Shown piece after piece: positions 1-10,349 of a stretch of 64,000 nucleotides of DNA. A model generated the notes under the pieces. That model was not told the DNA's origin. It saw nothing but the letters and a program-made list of their open reading frames with translations, and did not search any database. Source of the stretch: Deltaproteobacteria bacterium (GTDB lineage: Bacteria; Desulfobacterota; Desulfomonilia; UBA1062); NCBI GenBank assembly GCA_018436855.1, contig JAHDKO010000015.1:124001-188000 (forward strand). Reading direction: 5' to 3'. Position numbers and translations under genes: made by a program. Positions within the stretch are counted from its first letter, which is position 1; the number at the start of each line of letters is the position of its first letter.

Positions 1-66
1 GTGCTGGCCCCGCTGGTGAAGAGGATCGTTCCCCAGGCCAAGGTGGAGGTGATTACCCCCCAATGA
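1..66 (+). CDS. C-terminal end of a gene cut by the window start (possibly fabD)
   Basis: The first 21 codons read through without a stop and end in TGA at 64-66, overlapping the fabG ATG (ATGA). The visible peptide begins VLAPLVKRIVPQAKV. A short Leu/Lys/Arg helix followed by a Val-rich strand is what the end of malonyl-CoA:ACP transacylase (FabD) looks like, and fabD often precedes fabG. That identification is inference from context; only the open frame and the coupling to fabG are seen. Confidence 0.45.
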   Translation: MLAPLVKRIVPQAKVEVITPQ

Positions 67-803
67 AGATCGATTTGAGCTCACAGGTTGCCGTCGTCAC
101 CGGCGCGTCGCGGGGAATCGGCGCGTCCATCGCCCGGACCCTTGCATCCTGCGGGGCGCACGTGGTGGTCAACTACCTCAAGAATGCCGCCGCGGCCCGT
201 GATGTGGTCGAAGCGATTCGGGCCGCCGGGGGCAGCGCAGAGGCGTACGCCTTCGATGTGTCTGACCAAGGGCAGGTGAAGCAGGCCTTTCAGGATATCG
301 TCAAGCACCACGGGCGCATCGACATCCTGGTGAACAACGCGGCCGTGTCAAAGGATTCATTGCTGCTCAGGATAAAGGCCGAAGATGTCGATACCATGAT
401 GGACACGAATCTTAAAGGGTCGATTTTCTGTTCTTTTCACGCTGCACGAACTATGCTAAAGCAGAAAAAGGGAAGAATCATCAACGTTTCTTCAGTCGTG
501 GGTATGGGCGGTAACCCGGGGCAGAGCGTATACGCAGCAACGAAGGCAGGGCTCATCGCTTTCACCAAGAGCCTTGCAAAGGAGCTGGGTTCCAAGGGTA
601 TACTCGTGAACGCCGTGGCGCCGGGTCTGGTGAAGACGGATATGACCAGAGACTTGGATATCGACGCGCTCCTGGAGCAGGTACCGCTGCGGAGGATTGG
701 GGGTCCGGAAGACGTGGCCGGGCTCGTTGCCTTTCTCTCCTCTGATCTCAGCTCATATGTCACGGGTCAGGTCTTTGTTATCGACGGCGGGCTCTATACT
801 TGA
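63..803 (+). CDS. fabG: 3-oxoacyl-ACP reductase FabG
   Basis: NADPH-dependent reduction of 3-oxoacyl-ACP in the type II fatty-acid elongation cycle, cytoplasmic. The 246-residue protein is a classical short-chain dehydrogenase: cofactor motif TGASRGIG at residues 13-20, the NNAA structural motif at about 91-94, catalytic Ser at 143/144, Tyr157 and Lys161 in YAATK, and the usual C-terminal GQVFVIDGG. Its length is typical for FabG. It starts inside the stop of the preceding partial gene and is followed 44 bases later by acpP, so it is part of a fatty-acid synthesis operon. Other SDR activities are possible from sequence alone, but the neighbours acpP and fabF make FabG very likely. Confidence 0.96.
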   Translation: MKIDLSSQVAVVTGASRGIGASIARTLASCGAHVVVNYLKNAAAARDVVEAIRAAGGSAEAYAFDVSDQGQVKQAFQDIVKHHGRIDILVNNAAVSKDSLLLRIKAEDVDTMMDTNLKGSIFCSFHAARTMLKQKKGRIINVSSVVGMGGNPGQSVYAATKAGLIAFTKSLAKELGSKGILVNAVAPGLVKTDMTRDLDIDALLEQVPLRRIGGPEDVAGLVAFLSSDLSSYVTGQVFVIDGGLYT

Positions 804-847
804 TTTCGATCAGGATTGTATAGAAAGATAAAGGAGGAGCTTATCTT

Positions 848-1067
848 ATGGTGGATGTAGCACAGCGTATCATTCAACTCATCGCTGAGCAGCTCGATAA
901 GGATGTCTCTGAGATAGACCCCGAGATGTCCTTTGCCGACGATCTGGGCGCGGATTCCCTTGATCTGGTAGAGCTGATCATGACCGTGGAAGAGGAATTC
1001 AATATCGAGATTCCCGATGACGAGGCGGAAAAGATCAAGTACGTGAAGGATGCCATCAGTTACGTCA

Positions 1068-1081
<14 letters not shown>
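848..1081 (+). CDS. acpP: acyl carrier protein
   Basis: Carries growing acyl chains as thioesters on phosphopantetheine. The protein is 77 residues and strongly acidic, with the modification site [10 protein letters not shown]; Ser37 is the phosphopantetheine attachment residue. A strong ribosome binding site AAGGAGGAG at about 831-839 supports the ATG at 848, as expected for a very highly expressed protein. It sits between fabG and fabF, and the end of the gene overlaps the likely start of fabF. Length and motif are canonical. Confidence 0.97.
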
Positions 1082-2317
<1,236 letters not shown>

Positions 2318-2321
<4 letters not shown>

Positions 2322-2782
2322 AGATCGGAATCGCAAGCGACCACGGCGGCCTGGATCTGAAAGATCTCGTGAAAGAGACTCTTGCCGGGTACGACTGCGA
2401 GGTTCTGGACCTGGGGACCGATACCCCGGCGTCCGTCGATTATCCCGATTATGCGCAAAAAGCGCTCTCCGCTCTTGCCTGTGGAAATTGCGACCGCATC
2501 GTCCTCGTCTGCGGGACCGGGATCGGAATGTCCATCTGCGCCAACCGGGTCCCCGGGGTGAGGGGCACGCTGTGCCACGATGCCTATACCGCCCGCATGT
2601 CCCGCCTGCATAACGATTCGAACTGCCTCATCCTGGGCGGGAGGGTGCTCGGGCCCGCCGTGGCGCAGGACATCGTGCGTGTGTGGTTCACCACCCCCTT
2701 TGAGGGAGGGAGGCACCAGTCCAGGCTGGACAAGATCGAGAAACTTGCCGGGAATATCATACGAGACAGGAGTTGTACATGA
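2318..2782 (+). CDS. rpiB: ribose 5-phosphate isomerase B
   Basis: Interconverts ribose 5-phosphate and ribulose 5-phosphate in the pentose phosphate pathway. The 154-residue protein starts with the LacAB/RpiB signature IGIASDHGG, followed by the active-site loop [14 protein letters not shown], whose Cys is the expected catalytic base. It overlaps fabF by four bases and its 3' end overlaps the glyA start by four bases. Ribulose 5-phosphate is also a substrate of the downstream RibBA, and placing rpiB beside glyA/nrdR/rib genes is common in Deltaproteobacteria. Confidence 0.93.
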
Positions 2783-4029
2783 GTTATGAACACGTGAAAA
2801 AGACAGACCCCGAACTGTACCAGTCAATCATGGACGAGCTCAGGCGCCAGCGGAACAAGCTCGAGCTCATCGCATCGGAAAACATCGTGTCCGAGGCCGT
2901 GCTCGAGGCCCAGGGCAGCGTGCTGACCAACAAGTATGCGGAAGGATATCCGGGAAAACGCTACTACGGCGGCTGCGAGCATGTGGACGTGGCCGAGGAC
3001 CTCGCCATCGAGCGCGCGAAGAAGCTCTTCGGCGCAGAGCACGCCAATGTCCAGCCCCACTCGGGCTCCCAGGCGAACATGGCGGTCTACTTTTCCATCC
3101 TGGAGCCCGGAGACACCTACCTCGGCATGAGCCTGCCGCACGGCGGGCACCTTTCCATGGGTTCCCCAGTGAACTTCTCGGGCAAGTTCTACAACGTGGT
3201 CCCCTACGGCGTGAGGGAAGACACCCACCGCATCGACTACGACCAGGTGCGCTCGCTGGCCAGGCAGCACAGGCCGAAGCTGATCATCGCGGGCGCAAGC
3301 GCCTACCCCCGGATCATCGAATATCAGATATTCCGCGAGATCGCCGACGAGGTGGGCGCCTACTTCATGGTCGACATGGCCCACATCGCGGGTCTCGTCG
3401 CCGCGGGCCTCCACCCGAGCCCCGTGCCCTATGCCGACTTCGTCACCACCACCACCCACAAGACCCTGCGCGGGCCCCGCGGCGGCATGGTCCTCTGCAG
3501 GGAGGCACATGCGAAGACGCTCAACTCCCGGGTGTTCCCGGGCATGCAGGGCGGACCGCTCATGCACGTGATAGCGGCCAAGGCCGTGGCCCTCAAGGAG
3601 GCAATGACCCCGGAGTTCAAGACGTATCAGCAGCAGATCGTCAAGAACGCTCAGGCCCTGGCGCAGGGGCTGATCTCGAAGGGCTTCTCCCTCGTCTCGG
3701 GCGGCACCGACAACCACCTCATGCTCGTGGACCTCACGAACAAGGACATCACCGGCAAAGACGCGGAGGCCTTCCTCGATCTGGCATGGATCACGGTCAA
3801 CAAAAACACCATCCCCTTCGAGACCAGGAGCCCCTTCGTCACATCGGGCGTGAGGCTGGGAACCCCGGCGCTCACCACCCGGGGCATGAAGGAAGGAGAG
3901 ATGGAGCAGGTTGCGTCCCTCATCGCCCGAGTTATCGACTCCAAGGGCGACCCTGCAGAGATCGAGCGGGTGCGCACAGACGTGGAGGCCCTCTCGGGCC
4001 GGTTCCCCATCTACGGGGGACTGGGATAA
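2779..4029 (+). CDS. glyA: serine hydroxymethyltransferase
   Basis: PLP enzyme that converts serine and tetrahydrofolate to glycine and 5,10-methylene-THF. The protein is 416 residues. It shows the N-terminal [11 protein letters not shown] signature, the GKRYYGG substrate loop and the PLP lysine in [14 protein letters not shown]. The ATG at 2779 is chosen because AGGAG lies at 2768-2772; an in-frame TTG at 2773 is less likely. It links functionally with the gcvT-H-PA-PB and folD genes at 22-27 kb, which handle the same glycine and C1-folate pools. Confidence 0.97.
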   Translation: MSYEHVKKTDPELYQSIMDELRRQRNKLELIASENIVSEAVLEAQGSVLTNKYAEGYPGKRYYGGCEHVDVAEDLAIERAKKLFGAEHANVQPHSGSQANMAVYFSILEPGDTYLGMSLPHGGHLSMGSPVNFSGKFYNVVPYGVREDTHRIDYDQVRSLARQHRPKLIIAGASAYPRIIEYQIFREIADEVGAYFMVDMAHIAGLVAAGLHPSPVPYADFVTTTTHKTLRGPRGGMVLCREAHAKTLNSRVFPGMQGGPLMHVIAAKAVALKEAMTPEFKTYQQQIVKNAQALAQGLISKGFSLVSGGTDNHLMLVDLTNKDITGKDAEAFLDLAWITVNKNTIPFETRSPFVTSGVRLGTPALTTRGMKEGEMEQVASLIARVIDSKGDPAEIERVRTDVEALSGRFPIYGGLG

Positions 4030-4032
4030 TCC

Positions 4033-4491
4033 ATGCGCTGCCCCAGGTGCTCCGGGCTTGAAGACAGGGTCATCCAGTCGAGGATAAGCCGGGACGGGAG
4101 CTCCATCCGGCGCAGGAGGGAATGCATCCGCTGTTCGTACCGGTTCACCACCTACGAGAAGGTGGAGGAGTCCATGCCCATGGTGGTGAAAAAGGACGGC
4201 CGGCGGGAGGCCTTCGACCCTAACAAGGTGACCGCCGGAATTATCACCGCCTGCGAGAAGAGGCCCGTGAGCGTCGAAGACATCGACGCCGTCAAGGACT
4301 CGATCCTCCACGACATTCAGTCCAAATGGGACCGTGAGGTTCCCTCCACCTATATCGGAGAGAAGGTCATGGAGGCCCTGCACCGGCTCGACCCGGTGGC
4401 CTATGTCCGGTTCGCCTCGGTGTACCGTGAGTTCAAGGATGTGAAGGAATTCATGGAGGAAATAAAGGGGTTCGACAAGGGCGGGTCATGA
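4033..4491 (+). CDS. nrdR: transcriptional repressor NrdR
   Basis: ATP/dATP-sensing repressor of ribonucleotide reductase genes. The 152-residue protein has an N-terminal zinc ribbon (MRCPRC, then ECIRCSYRFTTYE) and an ATP-cone domain beginning around MVVKKDGRREAFD at about residue 50. Length and domain order match the family exactly. It follows glyA by three bases and overlaps ribD by four (ATGA). No nrd gene is in the window, so its targets, recognised through NrdR boxes, lie elsewhere. Confidence 0.96.
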   Translation: MRCPRCSGLEDRVIQSRISRDGSSIRRRRECIRCSYRFTTYEKVEESMPMVVKKDGRREAFDPNKVTAGIITACEKRPVSVEDIDAVKDSILHDIQSKWDREVPSTYIGEKVMEALHRLDPVAYVRFASVYREFKDVKEFMEEIKGFDKGGS

Positions 4492-5561
4492 AGGGCGATA
4501 CCCGGTACATGGCGCGGGCCGTCGCGCTCGCCCGCAAGGGCCTCGGCAGAACCGCGCCCAACCCTCCGGTGGGCGCGGTCGTGGTCAGAGACTCCCACAT
4601 TATTGGAGAAGGCTTTCATCCCAGGGCGGGCGAGCCCCATGCCGAGGTGTTCGCGCTGAGGCAGGCGGGCGCGGCGGCCCGGGGCGCCACGCTCTATGTG
4701 ACCTTGGAGCCCTGCTCCCACTTCGGGCGGACCCCCCCCTGCGTCAATGCGATCCTGGAGGCTGGCATCGCCCGTGTCGTGGTGGGCAGCGTGGACCCCA
4801 ATCCGGTGGTGGCGGGCCGCGGCATCCGGACCCTGCGCGAGCAGGGGGTCAAGGTGGAGGTGGGCGCGGCACGGAAACAGACCGCCGAGCTCATCGCCTG
4901 GTACGCCTTCTGGATGGGAAAGAAGCGCCCGTATCTGATCGTCAAGGCGGCCATGACCCTGGACGGCAGGATAGCCGCCCCGTCAGGCGACTCGAAGTGG
5001 ATCAGCTCGGAAGAGTCCCGGGCCTATGTGCACGAGCTCAGGGACCGGGCCGACGGGGTGCTGGTGGGCATCGGCACGGTGGAGAAGGACGATCCCCTGC
5101 TCACCTGCCGGCGGCCGGGGGGCAGAGACCCTTACCGGATCGTCATCGACCCCGGGTATGTGATCCCGCCGGCCGCCCGGTGCCTGGGCGAGCGGGCAGT
5201 GCTCTTCACCGCCGGGGATCCTCAGAGCCGGCCCGAGGTCATCGAGACCGGAAGCCGCGTCGTCCGGCTTCCCGCCGATAAATCGGGCCGTTTCTCCTGG
5301 CAGGACGTGCTGCATGAGCTCGGCTCCATGGGGCTGCACGCCGTGGTCGCGGAAGGGGGCAGTTCGATCCTGTCGAGCCTGATCCGTTCCCGCATGGTCG
5401 ACGAGCTGCTCGTCTTTATCGCGCCCAAGCTGCTTGGCGGCGGGGTTCCCCTGGTGGCCTGGGACCCTCCGGACACGGTTGCAGGGGCTGTGCCCCTTGT
5501 GGTAACAGGTGCCAGGATCATCGGAGGCGACGTGCTCGTCTCGGCCCGTCTGGAGGATTGA
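4488..5561 (+). CDS. ribD: bifunctional riboflavin deaminase/reductase RibD
   Basis: Carries out the second and third steps of riboflavin synthesis: deamination of the pyrimidinone, then NADPH reduction of the ribose. The N-terminal cytidine-deaminase-like domain has the zinc site PHAEVFAL and PCSHFGRTPPC. The C-terminal reductase domain (about 145-357) starts at RPYLIVKAAMTLDGRIA and contains the VAEGG motif. Total length, 357 residues, is usual. It is first of the rib genes here and overlaps nrdR. No FMN riboswitch is seen before it, as expected for a gene inside an operon. Confidence 0.96.
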   Translation: MKGDTRYMARAVALARKGLGRTAPNPPVGAVVVRDSHIIGEGFHPRAGEPHAEVFALRQAGAAARGATLYVTLEPCSHFGRTPPCVNAILEAGIARVVVGSVDPNPVVAGRGIRTLREQGVKVEVGAARKQTAELIAWYAFWMGKKRPYLIVKAAMTLDGRIAAPSGDSKWISSEESRAYVHELRDRADGVLVGIGTVEKDDPLLTCRRPGGRDPYRIVIDPGYVIPPAARCLGERAVLFTAGDPQSRPEVIETGSRVVRLPADKSGRFSWQDVLHELGSMGLHAVVAEGGSSILSSLIRSRMVDELLVFIAPKLLGGGVPLVAWDPPDTVAGAVPLVVTGARIIGGDVLVSARLED

Positions 5562-5562
5562 C

Positions 5563-6198
5563 ATGTTCACAGGCATTATCGAAACCATGGGAACAATCGT
5601 GAGCATCAAGCCCCATCAGCAGGGGTTCGAGCTCTGCGTGGACACGGGGATGGATCTCTCGCAGGACCGCGAGGGCGACAGCTTTGCCGTGGACGGCATC
5701 TGCCTCACCGCCACCGCCATCGAAAAAGGGCGCTTCATTGCCACCGCCTCGGCGGAGACCCTGTCCCGCTCCACCCTGGGCTCGCTCAAACCGGGGTCAA
5801 AGGTGAACATCGAGCGGGCCGTGACGCTCGCCACGCGGCTCGGCGGGCACCTGGTGCTCGGCCACGTGGACGCCGTGGGGACCATCAGGAACGCGGACAG
5901 GGTCGGTGAGTCCATCCGGATCGGCATCCGGTTCGACAAAGGGTTCGCCCGCTACCTCATCGAAAAGGGTTCCATCGCCGTGGACGGCATTTCGCTCACC
6001 GTAAACGGGGTCCAGGGGGATGTTTTCACGGTGAATATCATTCCCTTCACCGCGCGCGCGGTTTCCTTGACACTGAAAAGACCCGGTGATAGGGTAAACC
6101 TCGAATTTGACGTGATCGGCAAGTATGTCGAGAGGCTTCTGGACAGGGAAGGCGGCACGTCCCTGGAGGAGCTCTTGAAGAAACAGGGATATCTATAA
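5563..6198 (+). CDS. ribE: riboflavin synthase alpha subunit
   Basis: Dismutates two 6,7-dimethyl-8-ribityllumazine molecules to riboflavin and the pyrimidinedione. The 211-residue protein starts with the invariant [10 protein letters not shown] and has two repeated lumazine-binding barrel domains; compare DGICLTAT and DGISLTVN, and the [12 protein letters not shown] segment. The ATG at 5563 has GGAGG at 5552-5556 and lies one base after the ribD stop; in-frame upstream codons belong to the shadow of ribD. Order ribD-ribE-ribBA-ribH is the common bacterial arrangement. Confidence 0.96.
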   Translation: MFTGIIETMGTIVSIKPHQQGFELCVDTGMDLSQDREGDSFAVDGICLTATAIEKGRFIATASAETLSRSTLGSLKPGSKVNIERAVTLATRLGGHLVLGHVDAVGTIRNADRVGESIRIGIRFDKGFARYLIEKGSIAVDGISLTVNGVQGDVFTVNIIPFTARAVSLTLKRPGDRVNLEFDVIGKYVERLLDREGGTSLEELLKKQGYL

Positions 6199-6209
6199 GG
6201 AGCAGTACC

Positions 6210-7412
6210 ATGCCCACGTGCACCGTTGAAGAAGCGATTCAGGAACTCAGGCAAGGCAGGATGATCATCCTCGTGGACGACGAGGGCCGGGAGAACGAAG
6301 GCGACCTCACCATGGCCGCGGAGTTCGTCACCCCGGAGGCCATCAACTTCATGGCCAAGTACGGGCGGGGCCTGATCTGCCTCTCGCTGGATTCCGGGAT
6401 CGCGGACCGTCTCGATCTTCCCCTGATGGTCCGTGACAACACCAGCCAGTTCGGCACCGGCTTCACCGTCTCTATCGAGGCGAAGCGGGGGGTGACCACC
6501 GGTATTTCCGCAGCGGACCGTGCCGTCACCATCCGCACCGCCATTGCCGAAGACACGAAACCCGGCGACCTTGCCCGCCCGGGCCATGTGTTTCCCTTGA
6601 GGGCCCGCGAAGGCGGGGTGCTGGTGCGCACCGGCCAGACAGAAGGTTCGGTGGATCTGTGCCGGATGGCGGGCCTGAGGCCCGGTGGCGTGATCTGCGA
6701 GGTCATGAACGACGACGGCACCATGTCCCGGCGGCCCCAGCTCGAGGCCTTTGCCAGGGAGCACGGCATCAGGATATGCACGATCGCGGACCTCATCGCC
6801 TACCGGATGAGGACCGAGATCCTGGTGAGAGAGGCCGTGAGGGCACAGATGCCCACCCCGTACGGGGATTTCGAGCTCATCGGATTTGAAAACGATGTCG
6901 ACAGGAAGGAGCACGTGGCGCTGGTGAAGGGAGACATCAACCCCGACGAACCGGTCCTGGTGAGGGTCCATTCCGAATGCCTCACCGGAGACGTGTTCCA
7001 CTCGGCGCGCTGCGACTGTGGCGACCAGCTCCACCGCGCCATGGAGATGATCGAGGAGGATGGCAAGGGCGTGATCGTGTACATGCGCCAGGAGGGCAGG
7101 GGCATCGGGCTGATCAACAAGATCAAGGCCTACCATCTCCAGGAGAACGGCAGGGACACCGTGGAGGCAAACGTGGAGCTGGGGTTCGCCCCCGATCTGC
7201 GGGACTACGGCCTGGGCGCCCAGATTCTCGTGGCCCTGGGCGTGAGGAAAATGCGCATGATGACCAACAACCCCAAGAAGATCATCGGCCTGGAGGGATA
7301 CGGCCTCGAGGTAGTCGATCGGGTGCCCATAGAGATTCCTCCCACCGAGGAGAACAAGAAGTATCTGAAGACCAAGAAAGAGAAGATGGGACACATACTG
7401 GAGGTCGTATAG
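6210..7412 (+). CDS. ribBA: bifunctional DHBP synthase / GTP cyclohydrolase II RibBA
   Basis: Supplies both riboflavin precursors: dihydroxybutanone phosphate from ribulose 5-phosphate (N-terminal half) and the pyrimidine from GTP (C-terminal half). The RibB domain shows [11 protein letters not shown] at about residues 23-33 and the [15 protein letters not shown] segment. The RibA domain shows the zinc cysteines in [19 protein letters not shown] and the RQEGRGIGL motif. At 400 residues the fusion is full length and both active sites look intact. TAAGGAGCAG precedes the ATG. Confidence 0.97.
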   Translation: MPTCTVEEAIQELRQGRMIILVDDEGRENEGDLTMAAEFVTPEAINFMAKYGRGLICLSLDSGIADRLDLPLMVRDNTSQFGTGFTVSIEAKRGVTTGISAADRAVTIRTAIAEDTKPGDLARPGHVFPLRAREGGVLVRTGQTEGSVDLCRMAGLRPGGVICEVMNDDGTMSRRPQLEAFAREHGIRICTIADLIAYRMRTEILVREAVRAQMPTPYGDFELIGFENDVDRKEHVALVKGDINPDEPVLVRVHSECLTGDVFHSARCDCGDQLHRAMEMIEEDGKGVIVYMRQEGRGIGLINKIKAYHLQENGRDTVEANVELGFAPDLRDYGLGAQILVALGVRKMRMMTNNPKKIIGLEGYGLEVVDRVPIEIPPTEENKKYLKTKKEKMGHILEVV

Positions 7413-7877
7413 ATGGCAGGCGTGATTGAGGGGAAGTTAATCGGCAAGGGGAAGAAGGTCGCGGTCGTTGCCAGCAGGTTCAACGACTTCATCACCGCGC
7501 GGCTCATCGAAGGCGCCATGGACGCCTTGAAGAGGCACGGGGTGGAGGAAAAGGACGTCACGGTCTACCGGGTTCCCGGGGCCTTCGAGATCCCGCCGGT
7601 CGCCAAGAGGCTTGTCCAGGCGAAGAAGGCCGACGGCGTCATCTGTTTGGGCGCGGTGATCAGGGGCTCTACCCCGCATTTCGACTATGTGGCCTCCGAG
7701 GTCAGCAAGGGCGTGGCCCTGGTCTCGCTGGAGGCGCTCTGCCCGGTGATCTTCGGGGTGCTCACCACCGACTCCATCGAGCAGGCTGTCGAGCGGGCGG
7801 GCACCAAGTCCGGGAACAAGGGCTTCGATGCCGCCATGGCGCTGCTGGAGATGATGGATCTCTACGCGCAGATCTGA
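7413..7877 (+). CDS. ribH: 6,7-dimethyl-8-ribityllumazine synthase
   Basis: Condenses the RibBA and RibD products into lumazine, the substrate of riboflavin synthase; the family forms 60-mer or decameric shells. The 154-residue protein contains [17 protein letters not shown] and the phosphate/catalytic segment [16 protein letters not shown], whose His is the general acid/base. The start codon follows the ribBA stop directly and uses GGAGG inside the end of ribBA, so translation is coupled. The C-terminal [13 protein letters not shown] is typical. Confidence 0.96.
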   Translation: MAGVIEGKLIGKGKKVAVVASRFNDFITARLIEGAMDALKRHGVEEKDVTVYRVPGAFEIPPVAKRLVQAKKADGVICLGAVIRGSTPHFDYVASEVSKGVALVSLEALCPVIFGVLTTDSIEQAVERAGTKSGNKGFDAAMALLEMMDLYAQI

Positions 7878-7885
7878 CGACGGGC

Positions 7886-8308
7886 ATGAGAATCCGGACC
7901 AAGGCACGAGAGATTGCGCTGCAGTACCTGTACCAGGTCGATATCACCAAGAACCACACCGAGGAAACGCTCCGGGACTTTATCGGCCATTTCGTCGAGG
8001 ACAGGGACGTGGTGCCCTATGCCCACGACCTCATCAACGGGGTGTATACCCACCTGAACCGGATCGACGAGCTCATCGAGACAGCGTCGAAAAACTGGTC
8101 GGTGAGCCGGATGTCCACCACCGACCGCAACATCCTGCGCATCGCCACCTACGAGCTGGTGTTCAAACCGGACATCCCCTACAAGGTCGCCATCAACGAG
8201 GGGATCGAGTTGGCCAAGAAGTTCGGGTCTCCCCGTTTTCCCGCCTTTGCCAACGGAGTTCTCGACAGGGTGCGGACAGAGGTGTCGTCTGATGAATATT
8301 CTGGTTGA
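7886..8308 (+). CDS. nusB: transcription antitermination protein NusB
   Basis: RNA-binding partner of S10 (NusE) in antitermination of rRNA operons. The 140-residue all-alpha protein has the family start RTKAREIALQYLYQVD and the C-terminal INEGIELAKKFGSPRFPAFANGVLD. The ribH-nusB pairing is classical in bacteria. The gene lies eight bases after ribH, and its last 17 bases overlap the following M17-domain gene. Confidence 0.95.
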   Translation: MRIRTKAREIALQYLYQVDITKNHTEETLRDFIGHFVEDRDVVPYAHDLINGVYTHLNRIDELIETASKNWSVSRMSTTDRNILRIATYELVFKPDIPYKVAINEGIELAKKFGSPRFPAFANGVLDRVRTEVSSDEYSG

Positions 8309-8837
8309 TACCCGTGATCCGGGTTCTGTTCCCCGCGAGTTCCCGGTCCTGTGGTGCTTCAGCGACGAGCGGCCGCTCAAGGGCCTGACCGGGCTGCTCG
8401 ACTGGAGGCTCGACACCGCCATCTCCAGGCTGCTCATGGCCGGCACGGTCACCGGTGTCTGGGGAGAGAAGGTGCTCATCTGCGGATTCGATGCGGCCCT
8501 GCCCGAGGGCTTTCTGCTCATGGGCTTAGGTCCCATGGGCGAGTTCGATGAGACAAAGATGCGCGAGGCAGGCCGGCTCATGGCCCGGGCAGTGGTGAAC
8601 CTGAAGAAGCAGGCCGTGTGCATGGCCCTGCCGGGAAACGGTATTCCGGGGTTCGACACGAGCGCGGTGGCCGAGCATTTTCTGCACGGCCTGATCCTGG
8701 AGGCGCATGACACCGAGTTCACCCCCACCTTTCTCTGCGGCATGAACGACGTGGACGAGGCCCTGCTCGGTTTCCAGAAGACCAAGGTGTCGCTCAAGGC
8801 GCACCTGCCCGCCGACATCATCCAGGTGAAATCATGA
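8292..8837 (+). CDS. stand-alone peptidase M17 N-terminal (macro-like) domain protein
   Basis: The 181-residue protein resembles only the N-terminal domain of leucyl aminopeptidase (M17): strands around DTAISRLLMAGTVTG, the FLLMGLGPMGEFDETKMREAG turn and helix, then a VCMALPGNG strand. The catalytic metal-binding C-terminal domain of about 300 residues is absent, and the next gene, trkA, starts within the stop codon, so it is not simply truncated by the neighbour. The ATG at 8292 overlaps nusB by 17 bases; an upstream ATG at 8247 would overlap more. Function is unknown; in the full-length family this domain helps build the hexamer and can bind DNA. A regulatory or ligand-binding role is inference. 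Confidence 0.7.
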   Translation: MNILVDTRDPGSVPREFPVLWCFSDERPLKGLTGLLDWRLDTAISRLLMAGTVTGVWGEKVLICGFDAALPEGFLLMGLGPMGEFDETKMREAGRLMARAVVNLKKQAVCMALPGNGIPGFDTSAVAEHFLHGLILEAHDTEFTPTFLCGMNDVDEALLGFQKTKVSLKAHLPADIIQVKS

Positions 8838-10210
8838 GCGTGCTCATCATCGGTGCCGGTGAGGTGGGCTTCATGATCGCCAAGCGCCTCACGGAAGAGA
8901 ACATCGATGTCTACATCGTGGAGAAGGACGAGGCCAAGGTCAACAAGCTCTCCCAGATGATCGACGTCCAGGTGGTATGGGGGAGCGGTTCGAGCATCAA
9001 GACGCTCAAAAAAGCCAATGTCGAGCACGCCGAGATGCTCATAGCGGTGACCGACTCCGACGAGGTCAACCTCGTGGCTGCCTTTATCGCCGGGTCGTTC
9101 GCGGACATTCCCGCCAAGATCGTACGCATCCGCAACAAGGAGTACGAGTCGTCCCGCAAGATCTTTGAAGAGGAATACCTCGACATCGACCTCATCATCA
9201 ACCCTGAGCAGGAAGCGGCCAACACCATCATGAACATCATCGACATCCCGGGCTGCCAGGATGCCGTACGGGTCGCCGAGGGCAGAATCCGTCTGGGCGG
9301 GTTCAGGATCGGCCCCAACTCCCCCCTGGTGTACAAGACCCTCCAGGAGATATCCACCTCATCCAACACCAACGGCATGAACTTCCTCATCGCCGCCATC
9401 CTCAGGCAGATGAACCTCCTTATCCCGAAAGGGGGCGACAAGATCCTTCCGGGGGACCGGGTGTATGTCGTGCTCGACCAGGGTGACAACCGGGAGATCC
9501 TCACCTTCATGGGCGCATACCGCAAGCCCATGCAGAATATCATGATCTACGGCGGGAGCATCACCGGAGAGATGCTCGCCTCGACGCTCGAGAGCAAGAA
9601 CGTGAGCGTTAAGCTCATCGAGCACGACGAAAAGCGGTGCATCGAGCTGAGCGAGCGGCTTTCCCGGACCACGGTGCTGAACATCCCCGCCATGAACCGG
9701 GACCTGCTGGAAGCCGAGCGGGTGTCCAACCAGGACGTCTTCATCGCCGTGTCGAACGACGAGGAGGCCAACATCCTCTCGTCTCTGCTCGCCAAGCGGA
9801 TCGGCTGCCCCCACGTGATCTCCCAGGTGAACAACACCGACTATGTGTCCCTGGTAAGCGATATCGGTGTGGATGTGGTCGTCAATCCCCGGATGGCGGC
9901 GGTGGCCAAGATCCTCCAGTTCATCCGCAAGGGCAAGATCTTCTCCATGACCAGCCTCTCCGATATCGAGGCAGAGGTGCTGGAGGTAGAGGCCATGGAG
10001 ACCTCCGACCTGGTGGAGCGGCCCATCAAGGACATCAAGTGGCCCAAGGACGCCATCATCGCAGGCGTCATCCGGGGAGGAGAGGGCAGGGTGATCGCGC
10101 CCAAGGGAGATACCGTCATCGACCCCGGGGACCGCGTCATCATTTTTGCCAAGAGAGGAACCATGCCCAAGGTGGAGAAGGTCCTGAGCGTGAAGCTCAA
10201 CTATTTCTGA
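8834..10210 (+). CDS. trkA: Trk system potassium uptake protein TrkA
   Basis: Peripheral NAD-binding regulator of the TrkH potassium channel. The 458-residue protein holds two tandem RCK units: the first begins with Rossmann motif IIGAGEVGFMIAKRL and the second at about residue 238 with IYGGSITGEMLAST; each is followed by a TrkA_C domain ending near residues 225 and 455. This duplicated form is the usual TrkA. It overlaps the M17-domain gene by four bases, and trkH follows after a 139-base spacer that contains a strong hairpin. Confidence 0.95.
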   Translation: MSVLIIGAGEVGFMIAKRLTEENIDVYIVEKDEAKVNKLSQMIDVQVVWGSGSSIKTLKKANVEHAEMLIAVTDSDEVNLVAAFIAGSFADIPAKIVRIRNKEYESSRKIFEEEYLDIDLIINPEQEAANTIMNIIDIPGCQDAVRVAEGRIRLGGFRIGPNSPLVYKTLQEISTSSNTNGMNFLIAAILRQMNLLIPKGGDKILPGDRVYVVLDQGDNREILTFMGAYRKPMQNIMIYGGSITGEMLASTLESKNVSVKLIEHDEKRCIELSERLSRTTVLNIPAMNRDLLEAERVSNQDVFIAVSNDEEANILSSLLAKRIGCPHVISQVNNTDYVSLVSDIGVDVVVNPRMAAVAKILQFIRKGKIFSMTSLSDIEAEVLEVEAMETSDLVERPIKDIKWPKDAIIAGVIRGGEGRVIAPKGDTVIDPGDRVIIFAKRGTMPKVEKVLSVKLNYF

Positions 10211-10273
10211 CACCTCCCTTTGGGGAGCGTAGGATGGAATGAACTGTGAAACGAGGGGCACGGACAATCATTC

Positions 10274-10319
10274 GGCCGGGGCATGCCTCCATGAGTGTGA
10301 GCATGGGGGGAATGCCGGC
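10274..10319 (+). other. stem-loop between trkA and trkH
   Basis: CCTCCATG (10286-10293) pairs with CATGGGGG (10302-10309) over an eight-base loop, allowing one G-T pair. GGCAT (10280-10284) pairs with ATGCC (312-316 of the same kilobase), and further G/C pairs extend the base. No T-run follows, so it is not a standard intrinsic terminator. It may stabilise or attenuate the trkA-trkH transcript; that role is inference. Confidence 0.5.
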
Positions 10320-10349
10320 ATATACGCGTGAGAGGCGCGGGCGGCGGGC

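Noticed and set aside
2824-4383. Long minus-strand frame (519 codons) opposite glyA
   Set aside because: A shadow of the GC-rich glyA/nrdR codons; composition is His/Gly/Val-rich with no domain, and the plus-strand genes are certain.
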